Shown here: positions 14,240 through 21,994 of the stretch, piece after piece
Layout: each line of letters starts with the position of its first letter
Position numbering within the stretch: position 1 is the stretch's first letter
Assembly (NCBI GenBank): GCA_964577305.1
Contig: CAZNYS010000044.1
Location: 1 to 28,836 of the forward strand
Direction: 5' to 3'
DNA from: UBA9300 sp964577305
GTDB lineage: Bacteria; Bacteroidota; Bacteroidia; Bacteroidales; VadinHA17
DNA: 28,836 bases
Notes under the pieces: model-generated
Seen by the model: only the letters and a program-made list of their open reading frames with translations
Told to the model about the DNA's origin: nothing
Database searches by the model: none
Made by a program: the position numbers and the translations under genes

Positions 14240-14998
14240 TCAGTTGTCTTTTTTGCAGATAACAATGAACTCTTTTGAGTCCTTATCCAGGTCTTTGCCC
14301 ATGTAGTCGCCAATGATAGTATAATCATCAAAATCGGAGCGTTCGATGAGGAGTTCCAGTTCATACCTGAAGAAGAAGCGCAGGGGGAACTTCCATTCTT
14401 CTGTTTTAAGTCCGTCATCTTCTTCCCACTCCAGGCGGAATAAGATGTTCAATACCTGGTTTACAAGGTCGGGCATAGATGTAACAATACGCCTGAGTCT
14501 TTTACCTGGTTTGTATTCATCATCAAAATCCTTTTGCTTATCTATGCCGTTATGCAGGATTCCCGGATCAGGCACAAAGGTATCAAAAACAAACATGCCA
14601 CCAGCAGCCAGGTGCTTGTAAACATTATTAAGCGCCCTTATCTGCTCCTCTTTCTCGATCAGGTGCATGATCACCCTGAAAGGTGCAATAACCAGATCAA
14701 ACTCAAAGTCAAAGCTGAAATCAGCAATGCTCTGTAAACTAATACGATGATGTTGATTTTTGTCGAGTTTCCTGTATAATACATCAAGCATTGACTGACT
14801 GATATCAATTCCATAAATATCAGCACCGTCTTTAATGGCATTCATAAAAAGACGGCCGGTACCGACGCCTATCTCAAGTACCTTTCCGTCAGTTTGCCTT
14901 ATGAGGTTACGGAAGTATTCACTGTCCACACCATCACGCATGGGGTGGTAGATTGTGTCGTAAAAGCGGGCAAAGTTTTTTGGATACTCATGTTTCAT
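14240..14998 (-). CDS. Class I SAM-dependent methyltransferase
   Basis: 252 residues. SAM-binding motif I is 'VLEIGVGTGR' (40-49), the acidic residue after strand 2 is in 'YGIDISQSM' (~62-70), and strand 4 is 'FDLVIAPFRVIMHL' (~100-113). The N-terminal 'FARFYDTIYH' cap is typical of this type of small-molecule methyltransferase. The C-terminal half ('LFRLEWEEDDG', 'FPLRFFFRYELELLIERSDF') resembles the substrate-cover region of the same group. The substrate is unknown. It ends 30 bases before the next minus-strand gene's territory (MBL hydrolase stop at 15029), so the hydrolase and this gene are likely one transcript, with the hydrolase first. Confidence 0.85.
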   Translation of the reverse strand: MKHEYPKNFARFYDTIYHPMRDGVDSEYFRNLIRQTDGKVLEIGVGTGRLFMNAIKDGADIYGIDISQSMLDVLYRKLDKNQHHRISLQSIADFSFDFEFDLVIAPFRVIMHLIEKEEQIRALNNVYKHLAAGGMFVFDTFVPDPGILHNGIDKQKDFDDEYKPGKRLRRIVTSMPDLVNQVLNILFRLEWEEDDGLKTEEWKFPLRFFFRYELELLIERSDFDDYTIIGDYMGKDLDKDSKEFIVICKKDN

Positions 14999-15028
14999 TT
15001 TGGCTACAGATATTTATTTTATGGCATT

Positions 15029-15808
15029 TCATAATTCGAATACCTGCCCCGTTTTAACTGCATCCATTCCGAAAGCGTGATGAAAGGCTACAAGAGCGGG
15101 CAGTGCTGTACAGTGTGAGGGATATACATATTTTACTTCGTTGTCTTTTAGGTATTTTATTGTTTCCCGGGTTTGCAGGTCATCTTGTTTAAGGTGGAAA
15201 CCGCCCATAATTCCATATATTCTTTCTTCACCACTTACTTTTTTCGCATGTTCGAGGGTATTAACAATACCTGCATGACCGCAGCCTGTCACAACAAATA
15301 TTCCTTTTTTAAGCCCCAGGGCAAGGGCACTGTCATCAATTACAAAATCGGGTTTACCATCCTCGGATATGAAACCTGTTTGTTTTGACTCGAATGAAGT
15401 GGTACGTGGAATCTCACCCAGGAAGATTATCTTCGGGCTTACCTGGTAGGGATCGGAGGAGGTTATCAGGTCAAACCTGGCTGATATTTCACTGAATGTA
15501 TTTTTCAATCCAATGTATTTATTTCCTGCCTTGCTGTATCGTTTTATAAAACATCCGGGATGACATATGAGCTTTCCGCCCCTGAGATATTGAAGACCGT
15601 TACCATGATCGTAATGACCGTGGCTCAGAATTATCACATCGATATTATTCAAATCAACACCCATAATGCCTGCGTTAAGCAGGAATAGATCGCTCTGGCC
15701 GGTATCGAAGAGTATTCTTTTCCCATCATGCTCAATGAGGTATGAAAGGCCATGTTCGGATCCGGTGAATGTTCCCGGGGCGTTCTCGGTAAGAATGGAG
15801 ATCTTCAT
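15029..15808 (-). CDS. MBL-fold metallohydrolase of the COG1237 type
   Basis: 259 residues from the ATG at 15806-15808. A reading from 15850 exists, but its extra residues run into A-rich intergenic repeats and are unlikely to be coding. The start 'MKISILTENA', then 'GLSYLIEHDGKRILFDTGQS' and 'LSHGHYDHGNGL' (metal motif HGHYDH at 63-68) match the COG1237 branch, which includes the archaeal methanopterin-related beta-RFAP-synthase-annotated proteins. Further metal or active-site residues appear in 'VTGCGHAGIVN' and 'YPSHCTA' near the C-terminus. It has no signal peptide and acts in the cytosol. The substrate in Bacteroidota is not established. Confidence 0.87.
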   Translation of the reverse strand: MKISILTENAPGTFTGSEHGLSYLIEHDGKRILFDTGQSDLFLLNAGIMGVDLNNIDVIILSHGHYDHGNGLQYLRGGKLICHPGCFIKRYSKAGNKYIGLKNTFSEISARFDLITSSDPYQVSPKIIFLGEIPRTTSFESKQTGFISEDGKPDFVIDDSALALGLKKGIFVVTGCGHAGIVNTLEHAKKVSGEERIYGIMGGFHLKQDDLQTRETIKYLKDNEVKYVYPSHCTALPALVAFHHAFGMDAVKTGQVFEL

Positions 15809-15814
15809 AAGGCT

Positions 15815-15923
15815 ATGACTAAAGACAAAAGACAAAAGGTAAAAGTACAAAGGAAAAAGTTAAAAGTTAAACGTTAAAAATTCAAGATACACACCATCAA
15901 TATTCCAATAATCCAATAATCCA
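15815..15923. repeat. A-rich 'word' repeats upstream of the MBL gene
   Basis: The gap holds AAAGAC, AAAAGGTAAAAGT, AAAGTTAAAAGTTAAACGTTAAAA words (about 15823-15880), then TCCAATAATCCAATAATCCATTATTCC (about 15904-15930). The second set runs just into the 3' end of the Ntn hydrolase gene. Each set repeats a 6-9 base core with small changes. No gene is seen. Confidence 0.6.
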
Positions 15924-17147
15924 TTATTCCATAAAATGATATCCGTGGTTCATATACGTCAGTCTAACCAGCCTGTCTATAGCGTTGTATAATTCTCTGA
16001 TCTGTTTGCTGGTGGGAATGGGTTTATTCCAGTTGTTCAGTGCCTGCGCGGTTAGTTGAAATATTTCATCTTCAAGCGGCCTGATCCACTGCATATAGGC
16101 TGACTGATTACTGTTGTATATCTTGTTTATGTTTATATAATCCTGACCATGACCGCGTGTTACAGGCATGCTTTCTTTTTTCATCCTTAGTGCCATTGTG
16201 CACATCCCTGAGTTTTCGTTCACAGGTGCGGTAAGCAGTTCAGGCAGGATATATTCATCATTCAACCATACCGGGTATGCCACTGAAGCAAGAGACCATC
16301 CGCCCACGGCCCACATCATTGTTTCAGCCGGATCATCACCGGGAGCTACACCTTTGAAGATAACTGATGAGGTTGAGGAGCGCCTGGCAATATTATCCCT
16401 GAAATGAACCATCTTTACCCTGTCTTCCGATGTAGCCAGGTCAGCCAGGTTAACACCGGTAAAACCATTCAGGAGGTTTCTTTCAGCATTACTCATTATA
16501 AATTCCACTGTAAGACTATTCTGCATGGCAGCCTGGTAGAATAGATTATAAGCGGTAATGTATCTTGCGTATCCTTGACCGGTCTCGGGGTCGCCATTAA
16601 ATGAATAATTGGTCATCACCACAAAGCCCAGCGGAGCCACTGAAAGGTCATTAACATTAATCCTGGTAATGCTGCTGTCGCCTACTTCGTAGTATGCTGC
16701 ACCTCCATGAGCATCTATAACTCCAAAATTGGCTTCAAGGCCGGTGGGCTTGTCGAGAGATTCAATCAATTCTTCAAATTCTTCAAGACTGGCACATGAT
16801 GCCAGTGCACGAGCCATTATCTCCCCTTCACTGTATTTCCCGTTTTCATCTTCTCCCGGGTTAAGATTGTATGATGCTGTATTCATTATACAGAAACCTC
16901 TTGAGTTCATACCCATCCATGCTTCTGTCAGTTCTTTTTCCCCCACATTCACCATTGCTATATATTCATACTTCCCTGATGTAATATAAATCAATTTATT
17001 GTTCTCATTGCTCGTGTCGCGATGTTTCCACATAACCGGGCGTCCGTCAGATGTATACTTACCGCTTATAATAACTGAAGTACAGGCATCAATCCTGTTA
17101 GCCAGGGTTAGTATTAAAAATACCAGGAGGATGGTTAGTTGTTTCAT
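15924..17147 (-). CDS. Exported N-terminal-nucleophile cysteine hydrolase (C45/C69-like)
   Basis: 407 residues from the ATG at 17145-17147, chosen because it starts a clean signal peptide 'MKQLTILLVFLILTLANR'. The 17213 start would add a non-coding-looking tail. The predicted cleavage after Ala21 exposes Cys22 as the first mature residue in 'CTSVIISGKYTSDGRPVMWK'. This is the N-terminus expected of Ntn hydrolases such as the acyl-CoA:6-APA acyltransferase/carcinine hydrolase-like C45 group or C69 dipeptidases. 'KHRDTSN' and 'NSRGFCIMNT' fit the strands that shape the active site. Such enzymes cleave amides of amino acids or bile-acid-like conjugates. Signal-peptide removal would double as activation. 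The substrate is not assignable. Confidence 0.82.
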   Translation of the reverse strand: MKQLTILLVFLILTLANRIDACTSVIISGKYTSDGRPVMWKHRDTSNENNKLIYITSGKYEYIAMVNVGEKELTEAWMGMNSRGFCIMNTASYNLNPGEDENGKYSEGEIMARALASCASLEEFEELIESLDKPTGLEANFGVIDAHGGAAYYEVGDSSITRINVNDLSVAPLGFVVMTNYSFNGDPETGQGYARYITAYNLFYQAAMQNSLTVEFIMSNAERNLLNGFTGVNLADLATSEDRVKMVHFRDNIARRSSTSSVIFKGVAPGDDPAETMMWAVGGWSLASVAYPVWLNDEYILPELLTAPVNENSGMCTMALRMKKESMPVTRGHGQDYININKIYNSNQSAYMQWIRPLEDEIFQLTAQALNNWNKPIPTSKQIRELYNAIDRLVRLTYMNHGYHFME

Positions 17148-17169
17148 TATAATGTTTTTGAGGTTTGAT

Positions 17170-17232
17170 GGTTTGAGAGTTTGAGCGTTTGAATAAGCTA
17201 GAAACCAGATCAAACACTCAAACGTTCAAACC
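17170..17232. repeat. Inverted GTTTGAG word repeats downstream of pncA
   Basis: The left arm at 17170-17192 is built of GTTTGAG-type heptamers and the right arm at 17210-17232 of TCAAAC-type words. They are reverse complements at 20 of 23 positions by my count, with a 17-base loop. The element lies between the pncA stop (17246) and the Ntn hydrolase start (17147) and could stop read-through from the pncBA operon. Confidence 0.65.
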
Positions 17233-17245
17233 GTAATTAATAAAC

Positions 17246-17797
17246 TCATTGTTTGTAACATTTGGTTGCTGAATCAATAAAAGTTATACCTGCATTTTTC
17301 ATCTCGTCAAGTGTTTGTGCTTCGCTGGCGGATTCAGGTTCAACAGCTGCTATGGCATCGGTTATGAGCCAGGTATTAAAACCGTTACGTACTGCATCGA
17401 GGGCTGTATTTTTTACGCAGTATTCAGTGGTGAGGCCTGTGATATAGACATCTGTAACATTTTTGTTCAGAAGATATTCCATCAGGTTTTCATTGGTGGC
17501 TTCAAATGCCGAGTAGCCATCATCCTTAGTACCCGTTCCTTTATGAAAACCCTTTTGAATCCTGGTAATATTCAGATCAGGATGGAACAGTGCTCCCTTT
17601 GTTCCATCAATACAGTGCGGCGGCCACTTGTCAAAGTGTTTTGTATCGGGTGGATGCACATCACGTGATGCCACTACAACATCAAACTTATCCATCAGCT
17701 TATTGATGACGGGTATTATCTCATTTGCCTTTGGTGCGGGCAGAGCGCCACCCGGGGAAAAATCATTCTGTACATCTACAATAATCAGCGCTTCCAT
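17246..17797 (-). CDS. pncA: Nicotinamidase
   Basis: 183 residues of the isochorismatase-like fold. Nicotinamidase hydrolyses nicotinamide to nicotinate and ammonia in NAD salvage. The catalytic triad is visible: Asp8 in 'IIVDVQNDFSPGGALP', Lys82 in 'IQKGF', and Cys127 in 'GLTTEYCVKNTALDA', with the usual cis-peptide region before it. The metal ligands Asp46, His48 and His54 lie in 'SRDVHPPDTKHF', with His61 in 'WPPHC'. Its length is normal for the family. The start codon lies inside the 3' end of pncB, overlapping by 13 bases, and a strong AAGGAG ribosome site sits 5 bases upstream of the ATG. Translational coupling with pncB is likely. Confidence 0.96.
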   Translation of the reverse strand: MEALIIVDVQNDFSPGGALPAPKANEIIPVINKLMDKFDVVVASRDVHPPDTKHFDKWPPHCIDGTKGALFHPDLNITRIQKGFHKGTGTKDDGYSAFEATNENLMEYLLNKNVTDVYITGLTTEYCVKNTALDAVRNGFNTWLITDAIAAVEPESASEAQTLDEMKNAGITFIDSATKCYKQ

Positions 17798-19194
17798 ATC
17801 TTCTCCTTTAAATTATTACGTAAATCCATTAATTCTTTACCTATACCTACTTTATATATATGAGGATTATCAAACCTTTTAGATTCGGCCGGTAACTGTG
17901 CCAGCCTGTCAGCAGCATACTTTGCTGATTCATCCAGTGATCTTCCTTTAAGTACCTTTCCATTATCCATCACCTTTTCAATAATAGCCTCATGAGAATA
18001 TCCCTTTAACCGGCAGTTTTTCTCAGGATGATAAGGATGAAATATAATTTCAGGCACCGCTGTATTTTCAAGTTCTATACCATCAGCATAAAACTCATTA
18101 TCATTATCAACAAAACGGAATATTTTCTTTAAACCCGGCAGTGTTGTCTTGGTTATATTTTCGGACACTTTCATGCTTGGTTTATCATCAACATGAGTTA
18201 GTTTATATACACCATCCAGTGCACCTTCGTCTTTGCCTGTTACCAGGGCTGTTCCCACCCCGAAAGAGTCGATGGGCGCCTCCTGGTCCAGAAGACTTTT
18301 AATAAGGTGTTCATCGAGCTGGTTTGACACTACTATCTTAACATATTCCAGTCCTGCCTGGTTGAGCATCCTGCGCGATTCTTTGCTCATATAGGCAAGG
18401 TCGCCGCTATCAAGCCTGATGCCTGTGAGCTTATGGCCATTCTTTTCAAGCTCTTTTGCTACGGTGATAGCATTGGGAACGCCATGTTTAATTGTATCGT
18501 AAGTATCGACAAGCAATATTGATGAATCAGGATATAAACGAACGAACTCCCTGAAGGCATCAATTTCCCTATTGTAACTCTGTACCCATGAATGTGCCAT
18601 TGTACCAGTAGATACAAAGCCGAAGATCCGGGCACTATAAGTATTTGAGCTTCCGTCAAAGCCGCCTATTATGGCCGCCCTGCTGGCATGTATGGCACCC
18701 AGGCCCTGTGCACGGCGAAGGCCAAAATCAATCAACAGCCTGTCGCCGGCAGCCAGGCGTATCCTTGCTGCCTTGGTAGCTATTAGTGACTGGAAGTTTA
18801 ATACATTCAGGATCATACTTTCTACAAGCTGAGTCTCAATAATATTGCCTTCAACTCTAAGAACCGGTTCATTGGCAAATACTATCTCGCCCTCTGTTAC
18901 GGAAAAGACATTACCCGTGAATCTGAAACTTTTAAGATATTCAATGAATTTATTATTGAAGCCTGTTGATTCCAGGTAACGGCAATCTTCTTTGCGGAAG
19001 CGGTAATTATGTATTGCTTCAAGCAGGTTATCAAGACCGGCATAAACGACAAAACCTCCTTCATAAGGGTTTTTACGGAAGAAATAATCGAAATTGGCCC
19101 TGGTATTCTTCTTCCCCGTAAGGAAATAACCCTGGGCCATTGTAAGTTCATAATGGTCGGTGTAGAGACCTGATTTTATATGAAGGACTGACAT
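17785..19194 (-). CDS. pncB: Nicotinate phosphoribosyltransferase
   Basis: 469 residues from the ATG at 19192-19194. Converts nicotinate and PRPP to nicotinate mononucleotide, the first committed step of Preiss-Handler NAD salvage. The N-terminus 'SGLYTDHYELTMAQGYFLTG' is diagnostic. 'DFGLRRAQG' (156-164), 'FVSTGTMAHSWVQSY' with the phosphorylated-type His201, 'LLVDTYDT' and 'GIRLDSGDL' are the substrate- and PRPP-binding blocks. An upstream in-frame ATG at 19245 is rejected because AAGGAG lies 10 bases before 19194. The gene directly supplies the nicotinate branch served by the overlapping pncA. Confidence 0.96.
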   Translation of the reverse strand: MSVLHIKSGLYTDHYELTMAQGYFLTGKKNTRANFDYFFRKNPYEGGFVVYAGLDNLLEAIHNYRFRKEDCRYLESTGFNNKFIEYLKSFRFTGNVFSVTEGEIVFANEPVLRVEGNIIETQLVESMILNVLNFQSLIATKAARIRLAAGDRLLIDFGLRRAQGLGAIHASRAAIIGGFDGSSNTYSARIFGFVSTGTMAHSWVQSYNREIDAFREFVRLYPDSSILLVDTYDTIKHGVPNAITVAKELEKNGHKLTGIRLDSGDLAYMSKESRRMLNQAGLEYVKIVVSNQLDEHLIKSLLDQEAPIDSFGVGTALVTGKDEGALDGVYKLTHVDDKPSMKVSENITKTTLPGLKKIFRFVDNDNEFYADGIELENTAVPEIIFHPYHPEKNCRLKGYSHEAIIEKVMDNGKVLKGRSLDESAKYAADRLAQLPAESKRFDNPHIYKVGIGKELMDLRNNLKEKIWKR

Positions 19195-19204
19195 TTTTTT
19201 CTCT

Positions 19205-19210
19205 CTCCTT
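19205..19210 (-). promoter_or_regulatory. Ribosome binding site fixing the pncB start
   Basis: AAGGAG on the minus strand, 10 bases before the ATG at 19192-19194. Clear Shine-Dalgarno sequences are rare in this window, so this one supports the internal start over the longer reading. A similar AAGGAG at 17803-17808 precedes pncA. Confidence 0.7.
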
Positions 19211-19304
19211 TCTATTTGATTTGTAGCCCATTTTAAGATAAGCAAAATTTTTGGGAATTTTGTTTAAGGAGAACGGAAAACGGAATGAGGGGGAGATATG
19301 TGCG

Positions 19305-19631
19305 TCAGCAGGTAATACAACGCGTGGCTGTGGGCACAGCCTTTAGCCTTTCAAATGGGATGGGGTTTTTACACACGGTGCATATCCCATAACCCGGGCT
19401 GTCTATTTTGTCAAGTACACCATTCAATATCTCTAATCTCTGTTTTGCTTTAGCTAAAGCCATTTCGTTAATATCCTTACCGGGATTACTTTCTTTAGTG
19501 GTAAACCAGTCGTTAGCATCGGACTCAACCTCCTCCTCCGTTAAATCAGTCAGTGTTTCAATTGAGTCCCTGAGGATTTGAATCTCATCTTCAACGCGTT
19601 TTCTTATTTCTTCCCTCTCTTCTGATGTCAT
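19305..19631 (-). CDS. DksA/TraR-family C4 zinc-finger protein
   Basis: 108 residues. An N-terminal coiled-coil region (~1-75, 'EEREEIRKRVEDEIQILRDS' and 'ALAKAKQRLEILNGVLDKI') is followed by the family's zinc finger 'GICTVCKNPIPFERLKAVP' with Cys84, Cys87, Cys105 and Cys108. The final Cys is the last residue of the protein, so the C-terminal helix seen in longer DksA is absent. Such proteins enter the secondary channel of RNA polymerase and modulate initiation, often with ppGpp. Short forms are common in Bacteroidota. It lies 110 bases upstream of pncB on the same strand; co-transcription is possible but not shown. Confidence 0.88.
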   Translation of the reverse strand: MTSEEREEIRKRVEDEIQILRDSIETLTDLTEEEVESDANDWFTTKESNPGKDINEMALAKAKQRLEILNGVLDKIDSPGYGICTVCKNPIPFERLKAVPTATRCITC

Positions 19632-19806
19632 AATTTATTGTTATGTTTATCCCTGCCAGTATGATATAAAGCCTGGTTAAGGAATATGTTAGGGTTGCGG
19701 GTTACCCCGTGACTGATAATAAGTTTAAGTCATATTTCTTCTCCAAAATTAATAAAAAAACTCTCCTTATATTTACATATGAACTGATAAATTGGAAAAT
19801 AGTAAG

Positions 19807-20409
19807 ATGAAATATTCTTTAAACGGAATTATATACAGGCTTATAATTGACCCGATATTATCGCGTTACTACCAAAGTATAATTGGCGAACTTGAATCAA
19901 ACGACAACGTTCTGGATGTTGCATGTGGTACCGGGTCTTTGTCACTGGCCATGTCGGCAGTTGTTGAACGTGTATCAGGTATAGACCTGTCAGGACAAAT
20001 GATAGATATTGCAAATGATTCAGCTGAAAAGAAAAATATTAGTAATGCCAGATTTACTATAAGGGATGCTTCTGATCTTTCGTCTTACAGTGATAATGAG
20101 TTTGATGTAGCTGTTGCTTCCATGGCCATTCACCAGTTTGATTCTAACCTGGCTCTGAAGATTCTTGTAGAAATGAAAAGAATTGCTTTAAAAGTAATAC
20201 TAATGGATTATAATTACCCGATTCCGGTGGGTATATTTAGACTGGTAATTTTCTTTATTGAAAGGATAGCAGGAGGTGATCACTACAGGAACTTTAAAAG
20301 GTTTAATGCTTTTGGAGGGTTGCCATATTTTATTGATGAATCCGGACTTAAGGTTCAGTCAGAGAAGCTCAGGGGAAGGGGAGCGTTCAGAATTGTTGTT
20401 TGCAGGTAG
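19807..20409 (+). CDS. Small class I SAM-dependent methyltransferase
   Basis: 200 residues from the ATG at 19807; a TTG at 19792 is also open and would add five residues. SAM motif I is 'VLDVACGTGSLS' (~35-46), strand 2 ends in 'SGIDLSGQMI' (~58-67), and 'RDASDLSSYSDNEFDVAVAS' covers motifs II and III. The C-terminal cap is short ('YFIDESGLKV', 'GAFRIVVCR'), like ubiquinone/menaquinone-type and other small-molecule methyltransferases. No partner gene is nearby and the substrate is unknown. It converges on the cytochrome gene. Confidence 0.84.
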   Translation: MKYSLNGIIYRLIIDPILSRYYQSIIGELESNDNVLDVACGTGSLSLAMSAVVERVSGIDLSGQMIDIANDSAEKKNISNARFTIRDASDLSSYSDNEFDVAVASMAIHQFDSNLALKILVEMKRIALKVILMDYNYPIPVGIFRLVIFFIERIAGGDHYRNFKRFNAFGGLPYFIDESGLKVQSEKLRGRGAFRIVVCR

Positions 20410-20415
20410 AATATG

Positions 20416-20448
20416 GCAGGGAGCAGGGAAGAATTCCCTGCTCCCTGC
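20416..20448. terminator. 15-bp perfect hairpin between convergent genes
   Basis: GCAGGGAGCAGGGAA (20416-20430), loop GAA, TTCCCTGCTCCCTGC (20434-20448): a perfect 15-bp inverted repeat, followed by another CTCCCTGCT copy. It lies 6 bases after the methyltransferase stop and 26 bases from the stop of the facing cytochrome gene, so a bidirectional terminator or transcript-end protector is plausible. The arms are built from repeated CCCTGCT words. Confidence 0.7.
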
Positions 20449-20474
20449 TCCCTGCTGAACCGTCTCAGGCGGAA

Positions 20475-21833
20475 TCACCTTCCACCTACAAACATAGGAT
20501 CACCTGTGTATCCCAGTTCCTCCCAGTTGAGCTTTTTATATCTTCTCCTGGAGTGACAGTCTGTGCATCTTAAAGAATTTTCAGCAGGGGCAACCATATG
20601 ATTGATAGGCCAGTACATTTCTGTTTCAACAAAACCAACCTTCCCCGAGTAAGCCAAATTAATTGTCTGCATTCCCAGTTCTGCAGCATCGTTCCAATCG
20701 TAAGTATCCCAGTAACCACCTTCACCAAACAATTTTGCAACTATTAAATAATTATTCCTGGAGTCATAGGGCTGCTTACCCCTCATTACCTTGAAAGGAC
20801 TTATTTTAGCATCCGGATCATCTATATTACCTGGCAATTTGTTCAGCTCAACAATTTTTTCAGGATTAATTACATCGCCATACAGATAATAATCAGCCCT
20901 GCCATTATGCCATCTGTATTCCGGTATCACATTTTTGTCCCATCGAAAATCTCCTTTCTTTTTGTCATAGTCTGGTCTTCCATATTCATCAGGACTTGGA
21001 TCCCTGTTTATTCCTGATGTTGACCAGTCCCACCATGTTTTTGTTGGTTCCTCCCTGGCAAAAGCAGGAATGTGGCATGTTTCGCAGGCAATTGAGCTAA
21101 CATGATCGTTTATTAATTTCTTCCTGTGTGGTCGCTCTCCGTGACAACCAAGGCATGAAATATGATTTGTGCCAGCAGCTAAAGAACCATGGCTTGCTCC
21201 GAGAATTTTATGATTTTCGCCGGCATGGCAATCAGAACAAGTAAACCCAAGTTCTCCCATATGCACATCCAGGCTTGGGGAGGGATTTATCATACTCTCG
21301 TCCATATCGCCATGTTTAACTCCCGTTCCTCCACCACCATTAAAATGACATATACTGCAGTTTTCAATTTGTGTCTTACCAACACTCTGTGCCACTTTAA
21401 CAAGGTCAACGGAGGGATCCGGCATTCCTGCACCTGTTGGTACCTTTTTGTATGTACCGGAATGGTCGTGACAAATAAGACAATCAATATTTCTTCCGTC
21501 AGAGAAGTTAAACGTTTCATCTTTCCATCCGTAACCAATATGACAACTGGTGCAACGTGGCCAGTTTGAAGGCACGGCAATGCAGTAATTATTAATAATA
21601 TTTTGCTTACCCAGTCTAATTGTTTGACCATCCCGGTTAGTGAATTCATCACCCAACCAATTCCAGTGCCTTGTTTTAATTATATCAGTGTCCATTCCAC
21701 TATGGCACTCCAGGCAAAGTTCTGTAACTTCCTGCGGGCTATTAAAGGGCCCCTCAATAAATTCTGAATGATCTACCTGTGCTGAAATATTTATTACGAA
21801 AAAAAGAGTAATGAAGAACGGTATTGTTTTCAT
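20475..21833 (-). CDS. Octaheme c-type cytochrome, tetrathionate reductase family
   Basis: 452 residues with a signal peptide ending near 'NISAQ' (19), so the protein is periplasmic. Eight CxxCH haem sites are visible with first Cys at residues 40, 94, 118, 159, 199, 227, 250 and 423. The wide gap between haems 7 and 8 and the 'RCTSCHIGYGWKD' block fit the octaheme tetrathionate reductase (OTR) family, in which one haem uses a Lys as axial ligand; Lys104 in 'GYGWKD' is a candidate. Known OTRs reduce tetrathionate and also nitrite or hydroxylamine in vitro. No membrane anchor and no quinol-oxidising partner (cytochrome b or NapC-like) is next to it, so its electron donor must be encoded elsewhere. 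There is a TATCTTTG box upstream without a proper -33. Confidence 0.85.
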   Translation of the reverse strand: MKTIPFFITLFFVINISAQVDHSEFIEGPFNSPQEVTELCLECHSGMDTDIIKTRHWNWLGDEFTNRDGQTIRLGKQNIINNYCIAVPSNWPRCTSCHIGYGWKDETFNFSDGRNIDCLICHDHSGTYKKVPTGAGMPDPSVDLVKVAQSVGKTQIENCSICHFNGGGGTGVKHGDMDESMINPSPSLDVHMGELGFTCSDCHAGENHKILGASHGSLAAGTNHISCLGCHGERPHRKKLINDHVSSIACETCHIPAFAREEPTKTWWDWSTSGINRDPSPDEYGRPDYDKKKGDFRWDKNVIPEYRWHNGRADYYLYGDVINPEKIVELNKLPGNIDDPDAKISPFKVMRGKQPYDSRNNYLIVAKLFGEGGYWDTYDWNDAAELGMQTINLAYSGKVGFVETEMYWPINHMVAPAENSLRCTDCHSRRRYKKLNWEELGYTGDPMFVGGR

Positions 21834-21949
21834 GACTTATATTTATGTTAAAAAAAATCTTAACCTATAAATTTAAGTAATTTTTAACATACATTAAAAA
21901 TAATAAGATATTTCCATCAAAGATATGAGCTTCGGTTATCAAAGAAGGC

Positions 21950-21990
21950 TACGGCGTGCAAGCAGGGTTCATAGTTCAGCGTAATCAGCG
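21950..21990. repeat. GCGTAATC/GCGTAAAT words between the cytochrome and DUF1295 genes
   Basis: TTCAGCGTAATCAGCGTAAATT (about 21975-21996) contains two near-identical 10-base words next to the DUF1295 stop. The remainder of 21834-21994 is AT-rich sequence without a gene. Confidence 0.4.
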
Positions 21991-21994
21991 TAAA

